In this document: positions 1 through 4,364 of the stretch, piece by piece
Numbering within the stretch: the stretch's first letter is position 1
How the letters are laid out: every line of letters starts with the position of its first letter
Assembly (NCBI GenBank): GCA_016782825.1
Contig: JADHXT010000287.1
Span: 1-5,049 of the forward strand
Length of the DNA: 5,049 bases
Direction: 5' to 3'
DNA from: Candidatus Brocadiia bacterium
Lineage (GTDB): Bacteria; Planctomycetota; PUPC01; DSUN01
Notes under the pieces: generated by a model
Told to the model about the DNA's origin: nothing
The model's database searches: none
The model's input: the letters and a program-made list of their open reading frames with translations, nothing else
Translations under genes and position numbers: made by a program

Positions 1-9
1 GGTTACTTG

Positions 10-32
10 CACGGCTGGGCAAGCCAGCCGTG
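10..32. repeat. Short hairpin repeat downstream of the bacterioferritin gene
   Basis: A perfect 9-bp inverted repeat, CACGGCTGG at 10-18 and CCAGCCGTG at 24-32, encloses the 5-base loop GCAAG. The word CCGTGGCAC follows at 28-36 and recurs at 52-60, so the region looks like a piece of an interspersed repeat rather than a one-off stem. It lies about 47 bases beyond the bacterioferritin stop and could fold in that transcript. The leftward strand shows no U-tract after the stem (it reads CAAGTAACC), so it is not a classical intrinsic terminator. The rest of 1-78 shows no gene. Confidence 0.6.
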
Positions 33-78
33 GCACAACTCCGAGGAGGGACCGTGGCACGGCCCGGGGGGTTACGGG

Positions 79-585
79 CTACTGCGCCGCGGCGCCCGCC
101 TCGGCGTCGCCGCCGGCCAGGGTCGCCAGGTACACGGCGCCGAGCTTCTCGATGTGGCCGTGGACGTTGTCGAACTGGCTCCAGTGGTCCTCTTCCTGGG
201 CAAGGATCGTCTCGAAGAGGTCCTTCGAGACAAGGTCGCCGAGCTCCGCGCACGCTGTCGCGTGATGGTTGTACATCTCGATCGCGCCGCTCTCGAGACC
301 CATGTCGGTCGCGAGCAGGTCGACGATCTCCTCGCCCTTCACCGTCTTGCCATCCGGGATCGACGTCGGCGTGCCGCCGAGGAAGAGAATGCGCTCGGCA
401 AACATCTCGGCGTGCTGCATCTCCTGGATGGCGATCGCCTTGAGCGGCGCCGCCAGCTTGCCGAAGTCGGCGTCCTCGAGCTCGTAGTGCTGGCTCATGT
501 ACTGAAGGATCGCGGTCAGCTCGCTCGCCCGCGCCTCGTTGAGCAGATCGATCACCTTTTCCTTGTTCGTCTTCCGCTTCGCCAT
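79..585 (-). CDS. bfr: Bacterioferritin-type ferritin-like diiron protein
   Basis: This 168-residue four-helix-bundle protein aligns with E. coli bacterioferritin (158 residues) at a constant offset of four, without gaps through the core. The ferroxidase ligands are all present: E22 (in ASELTAILQY), E55 and H58 (EMQHAE), E98 (MGLESGA), E131 and H134 (QEEDH). They match Bfr E18, E51, H54, E94, E127 and H130. M56 matches Met52, the inter-subunit haem ligand, and Y29 matches Tyr25. The family oxidises Fe(II) and stores ferric mineral in a 24-mer shell in the cytoplasm. The inner-surface iron residues H46 and D50 of E. coli Bfr are replaced by A50 and Q54, so iron entry may differ. The tail after residue 157 is Gly/Ala-rich and likely disordered. 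The ATG at 585-583 is fixed by a strong Shine-Dalgarno. The gene stands alone, divergent from the propeller gene. Ferritin-like membership is near certain; true haem-binding Bfr is likely. Confidence 0.9.
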   Translation of the reverse strand: MAKRKTNKEKVIDLLNEARASELTAILQYMSQHYELEDADFGKLAAPLKAIAIQEMQHAEMFAERILFLGGTPTSIPDGKTVKGEEIVDLLATDMGLESGAIEMYNHHATACAELGDLVSKDLFETILAQEEDHWSQFDNVHGHIEKLGAVYLATLAGGDAEAGAAAQ

Positions 586-589
586 GGCT

Positions 590-597
590 CCTCCTTT
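590..597 (-). promoter_or_regulatory. Strong ribosome binding site of the bacterioferritin gene
   Basis: The leftward strand reads AAAGGAGG followed by AGCC and the ATG, an almost full anti-Shine-Dalgarno match with a short 4-base spacer. It decides the start codon at 585. It is clearly the strongest ribosome binding site in the window; the propeller and first URO-D genes have only weak ones, which suggests high translation of the ferritin. Confidence 0.85.
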
Positions 598-621
598 CGC
601 GTGGGGGTCTCGCCGCCCGTA

Positions 622-650
622 ATGCTATCTCTCTCGCCGTGTTGCGTCAA
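622..650 (-). promoter_or_regulatory. Candidate sigma-70-like promoter for the bacterioferritin gene
   Basis: On the leftward strand, TTGACG (650-645) is followed by a 17-base spacer and TAGCAT (627-622). This is five of six matches at -35 and four of six at -10, with ideal spacing. Transcription would begin near 615, giving a leader of about 30 bases before the ATG at 585 and leaving room for the ribosome binding site. I see no clear operator palindrome (for example Fur-like) overlapping it. Confidence 0.6.
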
Positions 651-670
651 GAGGCGACTGGCTCGGGCCT

Positions 671-785
671 GCTCCGCAGGAATCCACGGCGGCGTCAAGC
701 CGCCGCACTCCACATGAAGAGCGCCGTGTTGGGGGTCTTCCCTTGGAGTGCGGCGGCTTGACGCCGCCTTGGATTCTCGCGGAGC
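671..785. repeat. Inverted repeat with 42-base arms between divergent genes
   Basis: The left arm (671-712) and right arm (744-785) are reverse complements at 39 of 42 positions; the inner 32 bases (681-712 against 744-775) differ at one position only. The spacer is 31 bases. Each arm also contains its own small palindrome, GGCGGC-GTCAA-GCCGCC, so the DNA or RNA could form either one long cruciform or two small hairpins. The element fills the middle of the gap between the leftward bacterioferritin promoter and the rightward propeller promoter without covering either. No reading frame in it looks coding. The arrangement suits a dispersed palindromic repeat inserted between two transcription units. 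Confidence 0.85.
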
Positions 786-793
786 GAGCGTCC

Positions 794-823
794 TTGACAC
801 GGCGTCGGCGCGGGCGGTAGACT
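794..823 (+). promoter_or_regulatory. Candidate sigma-70-like promoter for the propeller gene
   Basis: A perfect TTGACA at 794-799 is followed by an 18-base spacer and TAGACT at 818-823 (four of six matches at -10). Predicted initiation near 830 gives a leader of about 46 bases before the ATG at 876. The -35 box starts nine bases after the right arm of the inverted repeat ends, so that repeat could influence access to it. Confidence 0.6.
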
Positions 824-875
824 GTCCGGGCGGAGACTTCGGGACGGCCCGATCCCAACGGCAAGCAGGTTCCCA

Positions 876-2129
876 ATGAGACACACCAACACCGTTGTCG
901 GGCTGATCCTCGCAGCTACCACCCTCGCGGGCGCGGCGACTAAGGGCGCGGGCGGCCAGTGGCCCCAGTTCCATGGCCCCCGACGCGACAACCTTTCCAC
1001 GGAGACGGGCCTGCTCAAGAGATGGCCGGAGGGCGGGCCGAAGCTCATCTGGACCTTCGCCGAGTGTGGGCGCGGCTTCGCCGGCGTCGCCGTCGTCGAC
1101 GGCACCCTCTACACCGTCGGCGACTTCGGCAAGGACGAATACGTCCTCGCCCTCGATCTCGACGGCAAGCTGCTCTGGAAGACGCAGAACGGCGAGAGCT
1201 GGCGCCGCCAATACCCCGGCGCCCGCACCACGCCCACCTACGACAACGGCACCCTCTACCACCTCAACCCCGTGGGCCGCCTGGCCGCCTTCGAGGCCAA
1301 GACGGGCAAGGAGCTGTGGGCCGTCGACTTCAAGGAGGCCTTCGGCACGAAGTACGGCACGTGGGCGATGGCCGAGAACATCCTGATCGACGGCGACTTG
1401 CTGCTCTGCGCGCCGGGCGGCGAGCGAGGCCGCGTGGTCGCCCTCGAGAAGACCACCGGCGTGACCCTCTGGGCCAACACCGAGATCGGCGACACCGTGG
1501 CCTATTGCTCGCCCATCCTCGTCGACCACGGCGGCACCCGCCAGGTCGTCACCATCCTCCACAAGACCATCGTCAGCGTCGAGGTGAAGACCGGCAAGCT
1601 CCTGTGGACGCACCCCCACCCCACACAGCACGGCCAGAGTGTCACGATGCCCATCTACCACCGAGGCGGCATCATCGCCTCGAGCGGCCACGGCACGGGC
1701 ACCCGCTTCCTCAAGCTCAGCCCCGACGGCAAGAGCGTCGAGGAGCGATGGCTCAACAAGGACCTCGACAACTGCCACGGCGGCCTGATCCTCGCCGGCA
1801 ACCGCCTCGTCGGCGCCGGCTGCCGCCTCTACAAGAAGGGCCTCGTGTGCGTCGACACCGTGACGGGCAAGACGCGCTGGAACGACGCGAAGTTCGGCCC
1901 CCTCTCCCTCGCCTACGCCGAGGGCCTGCTCTACGCCATCGACCGCAAGGGCAACACGTCGCTCCTCAAGGCGGCGGGGACGGGCTGCACCGTCGTCAGC
2001 CAGTTCACCATCCCGCGCAAGGGCCGCGATCTCGTCCTCTGCCATCCCGTCATCTTCGGCGGGCGGCTCTACCTGCGTCACGCCAGCAATCTCTTCGCCT
2101 ACCACATCCGCCCCGGCGCCCCCAAGTAG
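876..2129 (+). CDS. Exported PQQ-like beta-propeller repeat protein (BamB/quinoprotein-like)
   Basis: The 417-residue protein begins with a Sec-type signal peptide: MRH, a hydrophobic core at about 7-20, and a likely cut after A18-G19-A20. There is no lipobox cysteine, so it is not a BamB-type lipoprotein and should be a soluble periplasmic or extracellular protein. The mature N-terminus carries WPQFHGP (29-35) and ETGLLKRWPEGGPKLIW, the opening of the large planctomycete/Verrucomicrobia PQQ-propeller family. Blade signatures of the type hydrophobic-A/V-D/E-x-x-TGK-x-LW occur near 90-101, 136-148, 187-199, 232-244 and 323-335, with weaker ones near 352-364 and 406-411, giving a seven- or eight-bladed propeller. 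The mature part has eight cysteines, which could form disulfides. I see no separate catalytic domain; such propellers often act as scaffolds or binding modules. Bound PQQ cannot be claimed. The start has only a weak AGG at 867-869, but the signal peptide supports it. The gene appears monocistronic. Confidence 0.88.
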   Translation: MRHTNTVVGLILAATTLAGAATKGAGGQWPQFHGPRRDNLSTETGLLKRWPEGGPKLIWTFAECGRGFAGVAVVDGTLYTVGDFGKDEYVLALDLDGKLLWKTQNGESWRRQYPGARTTPTYDNGTLYHLNPVGRLAAFEAKTGKELWAVDFKEAFGTKYGTWAMAENILIDGDLLLCAPGGERGRVVALEKTTGVTLWANTEIGDTVAYCSPILVDHGGTRQVVTILHKTIVSVEVKTGKLLWTHPHPTQHGQSVTMPIYHRGGIIASSGHGTGTRFLKLSPDGKSVEERWLNKDLDNCHGGLILAGNRLVGAGCRLYKKGLVCVDTVTGKTRWNDAKFGPLSLAYAEGLLYAIDRKGNTSLLKAAGTGCTVVSQFTIPRKGRDLVLCHPVIFGGRLYLRHASNLFAYHIRPGAPK

Positions 2130-2132
2130 CGC

Positions 2133-2343
2133 CCACCCCAGGTCATCCCGACCGAAGCCTGCCCGCCGCCGCGGCGGGGGACGCGGAGTGGAGGGATCTC
2201 AGCTTCGGCGGGCGACAGCCCGACGGTCTTCTCTTCCCCGATGGCGGCGCCAGAGTCAGACCGCCCGCTCTGCGAGCGCGCGAAGCCGAGATCCCTCGAC
2301 TCCGCCCGTCGGAACGGTCTCCGCTCGGGATGACCGGGGGTGG
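2133..2343. repeat. Long inverted repeat between convergent genes
   Basis: The terminal arms 2133-2151 and 2325-2343 are reverse complements at 18 of 19 positions and include GGTCATCCCGA / TCGGGATGACC. An inner pair, 2185-2207 and 2281-2303, matches at 21 of 23 and contains GAGGGATCTC / GAGATCCCTC. A GC palindrome (CCGCCGCGGCGG, 2166-2177) sits in the left half. The element begins three bases after the propeller stop and ends 20 bases before the STAS stop, so it occupies the whole convergent gap. I found no flanking target-site duplication and no transposase. From memory, GGTCATCCCGA...GAGGGATCTC words recur as interspersed repeats in several environmental phyla. It could work as a bidirectional RNA hairpin at both 3' ends, but no U-tract is present. 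Confidence 0.85.
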
Positions 2344-2363
2344 CGCTCGAGGGATTCTGGGGG

Positions 2364-2723
2364 CTAATCCTGCGGCCCGAGGGCGTCGTCGAGGCTGGGG
2401 CAGATCTCGGCCAGCTTATCGATCTGGGTGAGCTCGAGGATCTCGAGGAAGCGCGGCTGAAGCCCACACAGGCGCAGCCGTCCCCCGCGCTGCCCCGTGA
2501 GCTTCGACAGCTTGACGATCTTGCCGAGGAACGAGCTCGACACGAAGGCCACGTCGGCGAAGTCAATCAGCAAATCCGGCGGCGCGGCGGTGGCCAGCAG
2601 CGCCTCGAGCTCGTCGCCGAGCTCGTCGATGTAGGGCAGCTCACTGATGTGAGGGCCTCGGGGCCGCACCACCGTCACCGCCCCGACCTTCCGCACGCTG
2701 AACTTCGCCTCGCCGTCCGCCAT
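2364..2723 (-). CDS. STAS-domain protein, anti-sigma-factor-antagonist type
   Basis: This 119-residue protein is a single STAS domain, close to the usual length of SpoIIAA/RsbV-like antagonists. Strand one is AVTVVRPRG (15-23). The core strand and helix are DLLIDFADVAFVSSSFLGKIV (50-70), RLRLCGL (82-88) follows, and FLEILELTQIDKLAEI (92-107) is the typical C-terminal helix-strand. In SpoIIAA the loop reads D-S-S-G with Ser58 phosphorylated by the partner kinase. Here the loop is S62-S63-S64-F65, so Asp and Gly are replaced while the serine at the phosphosite position (S63) remains. Similar S-S-A/S loops occur in planctomycete STAS proteins as I recall them. A cytoplasmic switch in a partner-switching pathway is the best guess, but no kinase, phosphatase or sigma factor lies alongside. 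The ATG at 2723-2721 follows a GGAGG site. It converges with the propeller gene and has its own promoter. Confidence 0.88.
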   Translation of the reverse strand: MADGEAKFSVRKVGAVTVVRPRGPHISELPYIDELGDELEALLATAAPPDLLIDFADVAFVSSSFLGKIVKLSKLTGQRGGRLRLCGLQPRFLEILELTQIDKLAEICPSLDDALGPQD

Positions 2724-2730
2724 CGTCCTG

Positions 2731-2735
2731 CCTCC
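2731..2735 (-). promoter_or_regulatory. Ribosome binding site of the STAS gene
   Basis: GGAGG on the leftward strand stands seven bases before the ATG at 2723, which is ideal spacing and fixes that start. Confidence 0.8.
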
Positions 2736-2766
2736 GATCCTCGGGTCAGCCCCAGCAACCGCCCCG

Positions 2767-2795
2767 ATTCTACCGAACCCCTCGCCGCCTGTCGA
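2767..2795 (-). promoter_or_regulatory. Candidate sigma-70-like promoter for the STAS gene
   Basis: On the leftward strand, TCGACA (2795-2790) is separated by 17 bases from TAGAAT (2772-2767). Both boxes match the consensus at five of six positions. Initiation near 2760 would give a leader of about 37 bases. It is the best-scoring of the three promoters seen, and it implies that STAS is transcribed independently of the upstream URO-D-like gene. Confidence 0.65.
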
Positions 2796-2809
2796 GCGAC
2801 CTCTCTTCG

Positions 2810-2859
2810 TTCGTAGTCCCGCCTTCAGGCGGGGTTCGTAATTCCGCCTTCAGGCGGAC
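2810..2859. repeat. Tandem pair of 25-base hairpin repeats
   Basis: Two 25-base units in direct tandem (2810-2834 and 2835-2859) match at 21 of 25 positions. Each folds into a 7-bp stem: CCCGCCT/AGGCGGG (2818-2833) and TCCGCCT/AGGCGGA (2843-2858), across TC. The outer C-G pair of the first is T-A in the second, so pairing is kept. The pair lies 25 bases past the stop of the URO-D-like gene and upstream of the STAS promoter. It could act as a 3'-end hairpin, or simply be a dispersed palindromic repeat. No U-tract follows on the leftward strand. Confidence 0.8.
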
Positions 2860-2884
2860 CGTCCCGCTCTCCTTCTCTTCTCTC

Positions 2885-3991
2885 TCAGTGGTCGAGCTCG
2901 AGCACGCGGCGGCGGTAGTGGAGATAGTTGGCGTAGGAGACGTCGTTGGGCACGCCGTGGTCGCAGGTGGGGTGGTAGCCGCCGCGGGCGACGAGGGGCG
3001 GGAGGATGCGCTCGACCTCGCGGTCGATGGCGTCGGGGCCGGCGGCGAGGATGCGCTTGTCGATGCCGCCGCTGAGCACGAGACGCGGATACTGCTCCGC
3101 CGTCGCCACCACGTCGCAGCCCGCGGCCACCTCGAAGGGCTCCATCGAGTCGAGCCCGCAGGCCAGATACTCGGGCAGCAGGCCGTAGGGATTGCCGTCG
3201 GTGTCGATCTCGAAGTAGAGCCGCTCGGCCTGGCGGCGGCGGAGGGTCTCCACGAGGTCGCGGTAGTAGGGGGCGAGGAACTCGCGGAACATGGCCGGCG
3301 AGATGAGCGGGCCGGTCTTGTAGCAGATGTCCTCGGCCAGGAACAGCCGGAAGATGGGCACGTGGTCCTGCACCCGCATCAGGGCCGTGCACATCAGGTG
3401 GAGCCACTGCCGCATGCACTCGTGCACCAGGTCGGGCATGTCGTAGAAGGCGAAGAGCAGCTTCTCGGGGCCGAAGAGGTCACGGAGATACATGTAGCCG
3501 CCCACGGCGTTGCACGTCAGCAGATGGGTGCCCGCGTCGACCCGCTCCTTCACCCCGACGATCTTCGTATCGAAGTCGGTCCAGCGCTCCGGGGTCTCGG
3601 GGTCCAGGCGGGGGCGCACGTCGCGTTCCCAACCGTCGCGGCTCTCCACCACGTTCTTCAGGTAGGTCGGCATGAAGCCGTGGACCATGCCCGTGACGAC
3701 CCGCTTGATCTGGCCGCTGGTGTCCTGCACGACCTGGGTCGTGCCCTCGTCCTCGAGCACCTTGTGCTCGTAGGCCGGCACGAAGGGGCAGTCGCACCAG
3801 CCCAGGCCCACCGGCTGCCCGACGAAGGGGCCGGGGTCGAAGCCGAAGATATTCTGCTCCTGCCAGTCCTCCGGCATCCCCTCTTCGAGCCACCGGTCGA
3901 TGGCCTGAGGCCAGAAGTAGAACTCGCGGCGGTACAGGTGATCGACCGGCCGAAACTCATAGGTCGCGCGAATGCGTTCAGCGGAGGTCAA
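2885..3991 (-). CDS. Uroporphyrinogen decarboxylase-like (URO-D superfamily) protein, not HemE
   Basis: The 368-residue protein has the TIM-barrel URO-D fold signature. It opens with TSAERIRATYEFRPVDHLYR, the usual start of the family (ERxxAxxxxxxPVDxxP). The block RLFLAEDICYKTGPLISPAM (215-234) continues with FREFLAPYYRDL, a hallmark of non-HemE members. FEIDTDGN (260-267), MEPFEVAAGCDV (283-294), LSGGIDKRIL (306-315) and HPTCDHGVPNDVSYANYLHY (340-359) follow in order. The N-terminal arginine motif of true HemE is missing, so haem synthesis is unlikely. Known relatives include cobalamin-linked methyltransferases such as MtaA and CmuA; the substrate here is unknown. C343 and H345 are candidate metal or substrate ligands. 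The start is TTG at 3991-3989: the next in-frame ATG would remove the conserved first 38 residues, and a stop lies five codons upstream. The ribosome binding site is weak. It lies downstream of a second URO-D-like gene on the same strand. Confidence 0.88.
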   Translation of the reverse strand: MTSAERIRATYEFRPVDHLYRREFYFWPQAIDRWLEEGMPEDWQEQNIFGFDPGPFVGQPVGLGWCDCPFVPAYEHKVLEDEGTTQVVQDTSGQIKRVVTGMVHGFMPTYLKNVVESRDGWERDVRPRLDPETPERWTDFDTKIVGVKERVDAGTHLLTCNAVGGYMYLRDLFGPEKLLFAFYDMPDLVHECMRQWLHLMCTALMRVQDHVPIFRLFLAEDICYKTGPLISPAMFREFLAPYYRDLVETLRRRQAERLYFEIDTDGNPYGLLPEYLACGLDSMEPFEVAAGCDVVATAEQYPRLVLSGGIDKRILAAGPDAIDREVERILPPLVARGGYHPTCDHGVPNDVSYANYLHYRRRVLELDH

Positions 3992-4039
3992 GGGCTGTCC
4001 CCATCAGCAGTGGGCAGGAGAAGAGGAAGAGAAGAGGTT

Positions 4040-4066
4040 GGACAGGATGACAGGATGGACAGGATG
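4040..4066. repeat. Tandem ACAGGATG repeat, inverted copy at 4244-4270
   Basis: Three closely spaced copies of ACAGGATG make up 4040-4066. The region 4244-4270 is its reverse complement at 25 of 27 positions, with both differences being purine transitions. A single further copy (GGACAGGATG) lies at 4141-4150. The order of blocks shows that the left cluster is an extra copy outside the nested palindrome. Confidence 0.8.
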
Positions 4067-4088
4067 AGGAGAAGAGGAGGAAAAGAGC

Positions 4089-4327
4089 CATGAACCACGG
4101 AGACACGGAGGGCACGGAGGAGAGAGGAACGAGAGGAGGCGGACAGGATGGGTGGATGCAGTGCCTGGATGCGACGACGTCGTGGTGTCGCATCCAGGCA
4201 CTGCTCCCACAACCCTCTCTTCCGATCCCGTCTTCTCCGCTCCCATCCTGTTCATCCTGTTATCCTGTCCAGTTCTTCTCTTCTCCGTCTCTCCCTCTCC
4301 GTGCTCTCCGTGTCTCCGTGGTTCATG
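4089..4327. repeat. Nested inverted repeat with CACGGAG-type arms
   Basis: The outer arms 4089-4119 and 4297-4327 are reverse complements at 30 of 31 positions. Each arm is made of CACGGAG words in short tandem (ACCACGGAGACACGGAG plus one more). Inside them are an ACAGGATG copy at 4141-4150, facing the inverted cluster at 4244-4270, and a perfect hairpin at the centre. The whole is therefore a layered palindrome of about 240 bases. From memory, ACCACGGAGACACGGAG strings recur as interspersed repeats in many environmental bacterial genomes and are often misannotated as small proteins. Confidence 0.85.
4158..4204. repeat. Perfect 18-bp hairpin at the centre of the nested repeat
   Basis: GCAGTGCCTGGATGCGAC (4158-4175) and its exact reverse complement (4187-4204) enclose an 11-base loop, GACGTCGTGGT. 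After two mismatches, four more pairs form (GTGG 4152-4155 with CCAC 4207-4210). The stem would be very stable in RNA from either strand. No U-tract follows it on either strand, so it is not a standard terminator; a dispersed palindromic element is the simplest reading. Confidence 0.9.
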
Positions 4328-4364
4328 CTCTCTTGTCTTCCCCCCTCTTCTCCGTCGTCCTCCC

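Larger units (their letters stand above)
3992..4364. other. Gene-free, strand-asymmetric gap of 373 bases
   Basis: No frame here looks coding. The + strand is strongly purine-rich from about 4014 to 4145 (GAGGAAGAGAAGAGG-like runs) and strongly pyrimidine-rich from about 4211 to 4364, so the two halves are roughly complementary. The repeat entries below account for most of it. I found no convincing promoter for the URO-D-like gene at 3991 within it, and no U-tract terminator, so read-through from the gene at 4365 remains possible. Confidence 0.75.

Noticed and set aside
10..32. Intrinsic terminator for the bacterioferritin gene
   Set aside because: The stem is present but is followed by CAAGTAACC rather than a U-tract on the leftward strand.
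7..717. Rightward frame of 236 codons opposite the bacterioferritin gene
   Set aside because: Antisense to a gene with complete diiron ligands and a strong ribosome binding site; its translation is low complexity and runs into the 671-785 repeat.
552..2105. Long leftward open frame of 517 codons opposite the propeller gene
   Set aside because: It is antisense to a clear beta-propeller with a signal peptide. Its own translation is low-complexity Ala/Gly/Val/Glu-rich, typical of a shadow frame in GC-rich DNA, and its end runs into the bacterioferritin gene.
2133..2343. A MITE-type transposon with target-site duplication
   Set aside because: The inverted arms are good, but I could not find matching direct repeats at the borders and there is no transposase; kept only as an inverted repeat.
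3992..4030. Possible cobalamin riboswitch before the URO-D-like gene, suggested by CCTGCC and CCACTG on the leftward strand
   Set aside because: Only two short words match, in the wrong order and without the surrounding conserved stems or the full B12 box; chance similarity.
2888..4093. Rightward open frame of 401 codons opposite the first URO-D-like gene
   Set aside because: It covers the same span as the recognised URO-D-like gene and reads as repetitive Val/Ala/Gly/His-rich sequence without domains; a shadow frame.
4040..4327. CRISPR array
   Set aside because: The repeat units are short (about 8 bases), unevenly spaced and inverted across a centre, without uniform spacers or cas genes.
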